Shown: positions 1 to 5,277 of the stretch, piece after piece | Numbering within the stretch: position 1 is the first letter of the stretch | Layout of the letters: every line of letters starts with the position of its first letter | From: Deltaproteobacteria bacterium | GTDB taxonomy: Bacteria > Desulfobacterota > DSM-4660 > Desulfatiglandales > Desulfatiglandaceae | Assembly (NCBI GenBank): GCA_003646995.1 | Contig: QMLZ01000080.1 | Location: 1 to 11,366, forward strand | Length of the DNA stretch: 11,366 bases | Direction of reading: 5' to 3' | The notes under the pieces: model-generated | Seen by the model: only the letters and a program-made list of their open reading frames with translations | Told to the model about the DNA's origin: nothing | The model's database searches: none | Position numbers and translations under genes: made by a program

Positions 1-596
1 CGCTGTTCTGTCCCTACGCGGTTGGCCGTAACGCAGAAGACCCTGTTTTCGAGGCACCTTACGGGCATGGCATATTGGCAGTAAGGAAGAACAAGGTTGG
101 CCGGGTGGGCGATGATGTGGGCGCCTTGGATGGCTAAGGACCTGGCAGATGCAGGGAAAAACCAGTCAAAACACACCATAATACCGATAGAAGCCATTCC
201 GATATCCCATACCTTGAAGCCGGTATCTCCGGGGTTGAAAAAGAATTTTTCCTCATAAAAAAGGTGGGTCTTACGGTAACGCCCTATGAATCCCGAAGGG
301 CCCACAAGAACTCCGGAATTGTAGACCTTGCCAGCTGCCCTCTCAGCCATCCCAAAGACAATGTAAAATTTGTTCTTCTTGGCAAGTTCTATCATCGACC
401 TGCAGGTGTAACCACCCGGGATTTCTTCTGCGAGCGAGGCTGTCTCTTCTTTTGAGATGAACTGGTAGCCGGTATTGAAAAGCTCGGGAAGAACTACCAA
501 GTCCACATCTAGGTTTGAGAGGACTTGTGTTGCGTCCCTAACGTTTTGCTCTACAGACCCAAAGACGGGATTGCTCTGATAAAGGGCTACTTTCAT
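1..596 (-). CDS. Nitrilase-superfamily carbon-nitrogen hydrolase (amidase), 3' part cut by window edge
   Basis: Reading the minus strand from the ATG at 596 gives 198 uninterrupted codons that run off the left edge, so the C-terminal quarter of a protein of about 260 residues is missing. The complete Glu-Lys-Cys catalytic triad of the nitrilase superfamily is visible: Glu38 in VVLPELF, Lys109 in GRYRKTHLF and Cys142 in MVCFDWFFP. The overall pattern, including FFFNPGD and IIAHPANLVLPY, closely resembles the archaeal and deltaproteobacterial nitrilase/amidase group typified by the Pyrococcus abyssi enzyme. Such enzymes are cytosolic homodimers that hydrolyse small amides or nitriles through a cysteine thioester. 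The exact substrate cannot be read from sequence. The ATG is preceded by a GGAAGG-type ribosome binding site 8-9 bases upstream. It is transcribed divergently from the HAD hydrolase at 773. Confidence 0.93.
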   Translation of the reverse strand, partial: MKVALYQSNPVFGSVEQNVRDATQVLSNLDVDLVVLPELFNTGYQFISKEETASLAEEIPGGYTCRSMIELAKKNKFYIVFGMAERAAGKVYNSGVLVGPSGFIGRYRKTHLFYEEKFFFNPGDTGFKVWDIGMASIGIMVCFDWFFPASARSLAIQGAHIIAHPANLVLPYCQYAMPVRCLENRVFCVTANRVGTEQ

Positions 597-772
597 CGGA
601 GTTTACCTTCCATTCTCAGACTTTTCACAGAGAGACTAACAGTTTCTTAAGCTCGCAGCAATGGATATTAGGGTATATGGTTGTTGTGAGTCTAGAGGAA
701 TTTTGTTATGAGGTATGGTACGCACAACAGTTGTAGGGAAGAAAAGATTAAGGACACACGGGGTGAGACTTG

Positions 773-1549
773 ATGGCAAAAACGTGGGAACCTTCCCATA
801 TCAAGGCTATAGGTTTTGATCTTTTTAACACGCTGATCACGGCCAAGCCGCACGCGGTAACCGAGGCGGTTGAAAGGCTCATCTCGGCCTTGAGAGACCA
901 GGGATTTGCCCTTGAAGAAAGCAGCTTCAAGAAGGCTTATAGGGAGAATGCCTCCCGCATAATCAAAGAAACACGGAAGGACGGCAGGGAGACCCACAAT
1001 CGTTACTGGATAAGCGCCACCCTCAAGTCCTTGGGCTATGTGGTGGAGCCACATGATCCGAGGATAGAGGCATGCCTTGAATCCTATTTTTCTGCGTTCC
1101 TTGATTATTGTGAGGTGATTCCAGGGACTTTTGAAATGTTGGGAATTGTGAGGAAGCTTTATAAGGTTGGGCTGCTATCCAATTTCACCCATGCACCCGC
1201 TGCCGACCAACTCATAAGGTCACTTGGCCTCCATCCTTTTTTCGAATTTATCTTGATTTCAGGTGCACTGGGCTACAGGAAGCCTCATCCGTTTGTGTTT
1301 GAAAGAATGAAGGAAGAATTTGGTATATCAGAGCAGTACATTGTGTACGTTGGGGATGACCCCGATCCTGACATAAATGGGGCACGGAGGGCGGGAATGC
1401 AGGCAGTATGGTTTACTTATGCCAGGGATCATCATATTCCGACCGTTCCAGGCGTGGGCCCTAGTGGGGCCAGCGAACCCGACTTTGCTGTTCCACGGGC
1501 CTCAACGTGGGAGGAATTCCTGGTACTAATGGAGGTAAAAAGCCAATGA
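773..1549 (+). CDS. HAD-superfamily hydrolase (phosphatase-like)
   Basis: A 258-residue cytosolic hydrolase with the four HAD motifs in order. Motif I is FDLFNTL with nucleophile Asp16; motif II is LLSNFT with the conserved Ser; motif III is the Lys in YRKPHPFVF; motif IV is YVGDDPDPDINGARRAG. The helical insert between motifs I and II marks it as a C1-cap member. Position +2 after the nucleophile is Phe rather than the Asp usual in phosphatases, as in haloacid-dehalogenase-type and several 'FDxFGTL' members, so the substrate class (phosphate ester or other) is open. A TTG lies at 770, but the ATG at 773 is preferred because the GGTGA at 762-766 then sits 6 bases upstream. It stands alone between the divergent amidase gene and the metal transporter gene, and nothing nearby suggests its substrate. 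Confidence 0.9.
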   Translation: MAKTWEPSHIKAIGFDLFNTLITAKPHAVTEAVERLISALRDQGFALEESSFKKAYRENASRIIKETRKDGRETHNRYWISATLKSLGYVVEPHDPRIEACLESYFSAFLDYCEVIPGTFEMLGIVRKLYKVGLLSNFTHAPAADQLIRSLGLHPFFEFILISGALGYRKPHPFVFERMKEEFGISEQYIVYVGDDPDPDINGARRAGMQAVWFTYARDHHIPTVPGVGPSGASEPDFAVPRASTWEEFLVLMEVKSQ

Positions 1550-1564
1550 GGCCAGCGCACCTCA

Positions 1565-1595
1565 TTGCCATATTATATTTGGTATTCTTTATAAG
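1565..1595 (+). promoter_or_regulatory. Possible sigma70 promoter for the CDF transporter gene
   Basis: TTGCCA at 1565-1570 and TATAAG at 1590-1595 lie in an AT-rich stretch just after the HAD gene. The 19-base spacing is longer than ideal; TTATAA one base earlier gives 18. If real, transcription would begin near 1602, which would leave the GTG at 1604 without a leader and favour the ATG at 1649 as the transporter start. Confidence 0.3.
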
Positions 1596-1648
1596 GCGGG
1601 CGCGTGGTTCGGTGGTGGAAGCGTGAATCCTGGCGATCGGGCATAAGA

Positions 1649-2833
1649 ATGGAGCAAAGTGAAAAAGTTGGATTTTACTCGCTTGGCATCAATGTTTTTC
1701 TTGTGGTGCTCAAAGGTGTATTGGGCTGGTTGTCAGGATCCATAGGACTGATTGCGGACGCCATTCACTCCCTCACGGATGTGATTTCATCAGGTACCGT
1801 GGTAGCAGGTATCAAGCTTTCAAGGAGAAAATCGAAAAATTTTCCCTACGGGCTGTATAAAGTTGAAAACCTAGTTTCCTTGGTTTCCTCAATTCTTATA
1901 TTTTTGGCGGGATACGAGATAATTCGAATGGTATTTACGAGGGCTCAAAGGCTGGAGCAGAAATATATCCCCTATGCAATCGCAGGGGTGGTATGTACCA
2001 TGGGCATAACTTACTTTTTCTCAAGGTACGAGCTGAGGGAAGGTGAGAGATTGGCATCTCCTGCCCTAACTGCAGATGCAAAACATATCAGGACTGATAT
2101 GTTCTCCTCTTTGGTCATCTTGGTAGGGTTGGTGGGAGGAATCTTTGGCTGGGGGATCGACAAGATAGCAGGGGGTATAGTGGCGATAATCGTGTTCAAG
2201 GCTGGTGCGGAAATTTTCATGGATGCAATACGTGTTCTCTTGGATGCTTCATTGGATTACGAGACATTGGATGCGGTTAAGTCAATTATACTGAGAGATC
2301 CCGAGGTGGGAGGGATAAAATCATTGAGGGGTAGAAACTCAGGGCCCTTCAAATTCATCGAGGCGGAGATAGTGATATTGGCCAGGGACCTTGAAAAGGC
2401 CCATCAAGTGAGCCAAAGGATTGAGAACGCCATTAAGGCCGAAATTGAACATGTTGACCGTGTAATCATTCATTATGAACCGCAGCAGAAAGATATAGTA
2501 ACCTATGCTGTGCCGGTTAATAGAGACAGGTCCGGACTGGCAGAACACTTCGGTGAAGCCCCCTTTTTCTATATTGTTAGCGTCAAGAGAGATGATGGAT
2601 CAATAGTGGAAGAGGGGTTTTTCAGAAATCCTGCGGCCAACGAGGAAAAGGGGAAAGGCATAAAAGTGAGCAAGTGGCTACTTGAAAAGGGGGTTGACAA
2701 GGTGTTTTCTCCAAAAGAGCTTGGGGGCAAGGGGCCGGGCTATGTATTTTCAAATGCAGGGGTGGATGTTATTATTGTGGCCCAGGGCAAATTGGATGAG
2801 ATAAAGAATGGGGTGCAATCTGGCGTTTGGTGA
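1649..2833 (+). CDS. CDF-family metal cation transporter fused to a C-terminal dinitrogenase iron-molybdenum-cofactor (NifX/NifB-type) domain
   Basis: A 394-residue inner-membrane protein. Residues 8-200 form a cation diffusion facilitator transporter of about six membrane segments. Both halves of the transport metal site are present: His40-x3-Asp44 in TM2 (IADAIHSLTD) and His146-x3-Asp150 in TM5 (DAKHIRTD). The CDF signature PYGLYKVEN is at 66-74. Residues about 203-278 are the usual cytosolic ferredoxin-like dimer domain. Residues about 283-385 are an added domain of the dinitrogenase Fe-Mo cofactor biosynthesis family, shown by YAVPVN, then HFGEAPFF at 300-307, then an ILEKGVDKV-like helix and a FSNAGVDVIIV strand. 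CDF proteins exchange Zn2+, Fe2+ or Mn2+ for protons. The tail suggests a metal- or cluster-sensing role, which is inference. An in-frame GTG at 1604 has AAGGCGG ahead of it, but relatives begin like the ATG at 1649. Confidence 0.9.
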   Translation: MEQSEKVGFYSLGINVFLVVLKGVLGWLSGSIGLIADAIHSLTDVISSGTVVAGIKLSRRKSKNFPYGLYKVENLVSLVSSILIFLAGYEIIRMVFTRAQRLEQKYIPYAIAGVVCTMGITYFFSRYELREGERLASPALTADAKHIRTDMFSSLVILVGLVGGIFGWGIDKIAGGIVAIIVFKAGAEIFMDAIRVLLDASLDYETLDAVKSIILRDPEVGGIKSLRGRNSGPFKFIEAEIVILARDLEKAHQVSQRIENAIKAEIEHVDRVIIHYEPQQKDIVTYAVPVNRDRSGLAEHFGEAPFFYIVSVKRDDGSIVEEGFFRNPAANEEKGKGIKVSKWLLEKGVDKVFSPKELGGKGPGYVFSNAGVDVIIVAQGKLDEIKNGVQSGVW

Positions 2834-2885
2834 TAAAGAACGCTGACAAATCTTTGGTAGTGGTGAGTACGACGGAGATATTCAT

Positions 2886-3314
2886 ATGGAAAATGGAGAG
2901 TTTTATAGGGTAGAGAAGACCAAGGAACGGATGTACGGCCAGGAAAAACTTTTGGTTTGCGGATATGCACCCGAGGAACAACAAGAATTTCTCGGCCTGC
3001 TGAAAGAACTGGGTCTAGACTCTATCCCGGTAGTTTTTGTGGAAGAAGGTGACGACGAGGTTACATTGGTAGAGCTATTGAAACGTGATGGAGGCAAGGG
3101 AATGGGAAGGCCTTCGTCACTCAGAAGGGCTGTAATAATGTCCGGTTTCACCCAGGAGAATCTTCATCTTTTGATTTCTGCGTATCGCAAATCAGGCCTA
3201 CCTCAACAGCTATGGGCTACTCTCACACCTGTCTCAGAAAACTGGTCCATCGGATTTCTTCTTCGAGAGCTGGAAAAAGAAGCCGAGACAATAAGAAGGA
3301 CGCAGAATAAGTAA
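2886..3314 (+). CDS. DUF3783 domain-containing protein
   Basis: A soluble 142-residue protein. The C-terminal half (about residues 80-137) matches the DUF3783 pattern: a strand RRAVIMSGF, a helix beginning TQENLHLLISAYR, a GLPQQLWATLTPVSENW stretch and a closing LLRELEKEAE helix. The N-terminal half holds a KLLVCGYAPEEQQEFLGLL segment that looks like a second, diverged copy of the same strand-helix unit. The ATG at 2886 has GGAG at 2874-2877, eight bases upstream. The function of the family is unknown. It follows the CDF transporter by 52 bases on the same strand and could be cotranscribed. It precedes the regulated promoter of the arsR operon. Confidence 0.85.
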   Translation: MENGEFYRVEKTKERMYGQEKLLVCGYAPEEQQEFLGLLKELGLDSIPVVFVEEGDDEVTLVELLKRDGGKGMGRPSSLRRAVIMSGFTQENLHLLISAYRKSGLPQQLWATLTPVSENWSIGFLLRELEKEAETIRRTQNK

Positions 3315-3327
3315 GGATAAAATTTTA

Positions 3328-3356
3328 TTGACAGGGACTTTAAATAGAATTATATT
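3328..3356 (+). promoter_or_regulatory. Strong sigma70-type promoter of the arsR-permease-selenoprotein operon
   Basis: TTGACA at 3328-3333 (perfect -35), a 17-base spacer, and TATATT at 3351-3356 as -10. Transcription is predicted near 3363, giving a leader of about 36 bases before the ATG at 3399. The -10 hexamer overlaps the operator palindrome at 3354-3373, as expected for ArsR-type repression. Confidence 0.8.
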
Positions 3357-3373
3357 TGAGCAGATGCTCAAAT
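3354..3373. promoter_or_regulatory. ArsR/SmtB-type operator palindrome
   Basis: ATTTGAGCA, two bases GA, then TGCTCAAAT: a perfect 9-bp inverted repeat with a 2-base centre, extended imperfectly by flanking AT sequence. Size and symmetry match the 12-2-12 operators of SmtB/CadC/ArsR repressors. It covers the -10 element and predicted start of the promoter directly upstream of an ArsR-family gene, so autorepression relieved by metal is the straightforward reading. Confidence 0.8.
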
Positions 3374-3398
3374 AATAAAATACGGCATTAGCATAAAA

Positions 3399-3776
3399 AT
3401 GGGTAAAGAGAAATCCAAGCACCAGGACAAGCTTGAAACATGTGGCATACGCATGGTTCACCTCGATAGGGTGAGTAGGGCACGCGAGTCTGCCATATCC
3501 CAACGGGAAGCAGAGAGACTGGCCCTTACTTACAAAGCCCTGGGCGATCCCACGCGCCTTAAGATGGTCCTGGCTTTGTCAGGTGGGGAGATGTGCGTTT
3601 GTGACTTAGCTGCGTTCTTGGGGTTGACAGAATCTGCGGTATCGCATCACCTGAGACGACTGAAAGACCTTTCCTTAGTGAGGTCAAGGAGGGAGGGCCA
3701 GATCCTGTATTACAGCCTAGATGATGATCATGTGTCCAAGATTCTCAAGATAGGGCTGGAACACATAAGGGAGTAA
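3399..3776 (+). CDS. ArsR/SmtB-family metal-responsive repressor, CadC-like
   Basis: A 125-residue dimeric winged-helix repressor. The fold is clear: KALGDPTRLKMVLAL (about 46-60), EMCVCDLAAFLG (64-75), the recognition helix TESAVSHHLRRLKDLSLV (77-94) and wing RREGQILYYSL. Two sets of metal ligands known from CadC are recognisable. One is a thiolate site from Cys15 near the N-terminus plus Cys66 and Cys68 of the EMCVCDL motif. The other is the alpha5 site Asp109-x-His111 ... His122-x2-Glu125 near the C-terminus, with spacings identical to those of CadC. The second N-terminal Cys of CadC is absent. Likely inducers are Cd/Pb/Zn or Cu-type soft metals. No good Shine-Dalgarno precedes the ATG. 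It is the first gene of the operon, and its stop is followed within a few bases by the permease start. Confidence 0.92.
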   Translation: MGKEKSKHQDKLETCGIRMVHLDRVSRARESAISQREAERLALTYKALGDPTRLKMVLALSGGEMCVCDLAAFLGLTESAVSHHLRRLKDLSLVRSRREGQILYYSLDDDHVSKILKIGLEHIRE

Positions 3777-3782
3777 GATTTG

Positions 3783-4952
3783 GTGGATGCAATCATAAAT
3801 TTCTCATTTCACGTGCTGAAAGCGGCTTGGGACCTGCTGCTTGATTCATCTACGTATATAGTATTTGGGCTTCTTGTCAGCGGAGGACTGCGTGTATTCT
3901 TGAGCCCTAGATCTGTGGCAAGGCACCTGTCCAACGGTCCTGTTAAATCAGTAATCAAGAGCGCCACGCTTGGGATCCCGATCCCCCTTTGTTCTTGCGG
4001 TGTTTTACCCGCTGCAGTATCCCTCAAAAAACAGGGAGCAAACAGCGGTGCCACTACTGCCTTTCTTATTTCCACGCCCGAATCAGGTGTTGATTCCATA
4101 GCCATCAGCTATGCCCTGCTTGACCCCCTAATGACTGTGGCCAGACCCATCTCTGCTTTTGTGACGGCTATTTTCGCCGGTATAACCGAGAACCTTTTTG
4201 TGAAGGAAACAGAAAACAGGGAGATTGTGCCTGATTTGACCTGTCCGGTTGATGCATGTTGCGATGGGGTTGACTGCGATCCAGCCGCGCACTCCCACCA
4301 CCACAGCCTTCAGGAAAAGATAAGGGCGGGTCTGAGGTTCGCCTTTAGAGACGTATGGACTGATATGGTGTGGTGGTTTTTCCTGGGGCTCCTTCTTGCG
4401 GGGCTGATAACAGGCTTAATTCCGCAAGGCCTTCTGGCGAGGTACCTTGGAGGCGGGGTTTACTCCATGCTGATCATGCTGGTTATCGGGATCCCAATTT
4501 ACATCTGTGCCACTGCATCCACTCCGATAGCCGCAGCCATGATCCTCAAGGGTGTCAGTCCCGGGGCTGCCCTGGTATTCTTGCTGGCAGGACCGGCCAC
4601 TAATATCACGTCTCTAACAGTTTTATTTGGCATCTTGGGAAAAAGGGCCATTGCAATTTATCTCTTCATGCTCTCGGGGATGAGTGTAATGCTTGGCCTG
4701 GCTTTGGATTATTTGTACAATCTGTTTCATATGTCTCCCTACGCAAGCATAGGCAAGGCTGCGGAGATAGTGCCCATGTGGGCGCAGGTAGGTGCCACTG
4801 CTTTCCTTATAGCGATATCCATAAAGCCCATGTGGCAAACAGTGGCTAAGAAAATCTCAAGAAAGTACAGGACGTCCCATACCTGGGAGGCTCGTGATCA
4901 TGAGGATCAGAACGAATCTAAGGAGATTATTAAGTGTGCAGGATCAACATGA
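3783..4952 (+). CDS. SO_0444-type Cu/Zn efflux permease (DUF318/ArsP-like permease family)
   Basis: A polytopic inner-membrane protein of 389 residues in two homologous halves. The first half carries GIPIPLCSCGVLPAA with Cys70-x-Cys72 in a membrane segment. The second half carries the matching IGIPIYICATASTPIAAA. Both halves have the small-residue repeat and TPESG / GPATN loop motifs of this permease family. Between the halves a cytosolic loop holds Cys154, Cys159, Cys160, Cys165, His170 and His172-174, a likely metal-capture loop characteristic of the SO_0444 Cu/Zn exporters. The GTG at 3783 is preferred over the TTG at 3780. The AAGGGAG at 3767-3773 serves either start, and the site overlaps the end of arsR, so translation is probably coupled. 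Function inferred from family and operon: export of copper, zinc or similar soft metal from the cytosol under ArsR control. Confidence 0.9.
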   Translation: MDAIINFSFHVLKAAWDLLLDSSTYIVFGLLVSGGLRVFLSPRSVARHLSNGPVKSVIKSATLGIPIPLCSCGVLPAAVSLKKQGANSGATTAFLISTPESGVDSIAISYALLDPLMTVARPISAFVTAIFAGITENLFVKETENREIVPDLTCPVDACCDGVDCDPAAHSHHHSLQEKIRAGLRFAFRDVWTDMVWWFFLGLLLAGLITGLIPQGLLARYLGGGVYSMLIMLVIGIPIYICATASTPIAAAMILKGVSPGAALVFLLAGPATNITSLTVLFGILGKRAIAIYLFMLSGMSVMLGLALDYLYNLFHMSPYASIGKAAEIVPMWAQVGATAFLIAISIKPMWQTVAKKISRKYRTSHTWEARDHEDQNESKEIIKCAGST

Positions 4953-5044
4953 GGGCCTTCGTCACACCCGCTCAGGCCGTGAAGCGGGAGGAGGGCCCTA
5001 GTTTACAATTCAGGAAACTGGAGGTCGAAAATCTGTGGCTATGA
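4949..5044 (+). CDS. Possible 31-residue translation-coupled leader ORF
   Basis: An ATG at 4949 overlaps the permease stop as ATGA. The frame stays open for 31 codons and ends in a TGA (5042-5044) that overlaps the ATG at 5041 of the next gene, again as ATGA. The predicted peptide has no cysteines, no membrane segment and no relatives I recognise, and only a weak GGAT precedes it. The double ATGA could make it a coupling leader that carries ribosomes from the permease gene into the [2Fe-2S] protein gene. It may equally be chance. The same DNA forms the nested hairpin at 4952-4999. Confidence 0.2.
   Translation: MRAFVTPAQAVKREEGPSLQFRKLEVENLWL
4952..4999 (+). other. Nested inverted repeat between permease and chaperone genes
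   Basis: The outer stem AGGGCC (4952-4957) pairs with GGCCCT (4994-4999). The inner stem CCCGCT (4967-4972) pairs with AGCGGG (4983-4988), closing a 10-base loop. No U-run follows, so it is not a standard intrinsic terminator. It could tune read-through, message stability or translation of the downstream gene. Confidence 0.45.
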
Positions 5045-5277
5045 AGATCTGTTACTGTTTCAATTATACTGATGAGGATATCAGGAAGGACGTCTTAAAA
5101 AATGGCAGGTCACTCATTATGGAGATGATAATGAGAGAGAAGTCCTTGGGCAACTGTGATTGCGCTAACCAGAATCCGAACCGCAGGTGATGCCTAATGG
5201 ATGTCCGCCGGGTAGTGGAAAGCGTAAATAAAGATGCCTCTAATATAACCCAGATTTCCCAAATAAGGGATCTTTAA
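5035..5277 (+). CDS. Small [2Fe-2S] CopZ/BFD-like metallochaperone, probable selenoprotein with in-frame TGA at 5188
   Basis: From the GTG at 5035 (GGAGGT at 5020-5025, nine bases upstream; an in-frame ATG follows at 5041) the frame reads 51 codons to TGA. It would give 80 residues to the TAA at 5275-5277 if the TGA is decoded. Numbered from the ATG, Cys4-x-Cys6 (ICYCFNYT), Cys39-x-Cys41 (GNCDCA) and the helix EDIRKDVLKNGRSLIM match the small [2Fe-2S] domain of CopZ-type metallochaperones. Relatives continue from the Asn-Pro motif into a Cys-Cys pair. Here the frame is NPNRR-TGA-CLMDVRRVVESV, so TGA stands at the first Cys of the pair. NCBI uses the label Csac_0668 family 2Fe-2S cluster-binding (seleno)protein for such proteins, from memory. 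Selenocysteine is therefore favoured over a nonsense mutation. Likely role: handing Cu or another soft metal to the upstream permease. Confidence 0.62.
5188..5190 (+). other. Candidate selenocysteine (UGA) recoding site
   Basis: A single in-frame TGA lies between AGG and TGC (Arg-TGA-Cys). The reading frame after it is free of stops for 28 codons and keeps family-like sequence (CLMDVRRVV). It replaces the first residue of a conserved Cys pair, the usual way selenocysteine enters a thiol protein. No Sec machinery (selA, selB, selC, selD) is within the window, so decoding capacity is not shown here. Confidence 0.6.
5204..5219 (+). promoter_or_regulatory. Candidate bacterial SECIS stem-loop
   Basis: TCCGC (5204-5208) pairs with GTGGA (5215-5219, one G-U pair) and closes the six-base loop CGGGTA. 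The first loop G is at 5210, about 19 bases after the TGA. That is within the 16-37 base window reported for bacterial SECIS elements, which need a G in the first two loop positions. The stem is short, so support is moderate and depends on the TGA being a Sec codon. Confidence 0.4.

Noticed and set aside
692..1054. Long minus-strand frame opposite the HAD gene
   Set aside because: It is antisense to a clearly recognised HAD hydrolase and has no recognisable motifs of its own.
1604..1648. GTG at 1604 as the start of the CDF transporter
   Set aside because: It has a possible AAGGCGG site, but the added 15 residues are unlike family N-termini and the candidate promoter at 1565-1595 would start transcription almost on it; it remains a possible alternative.
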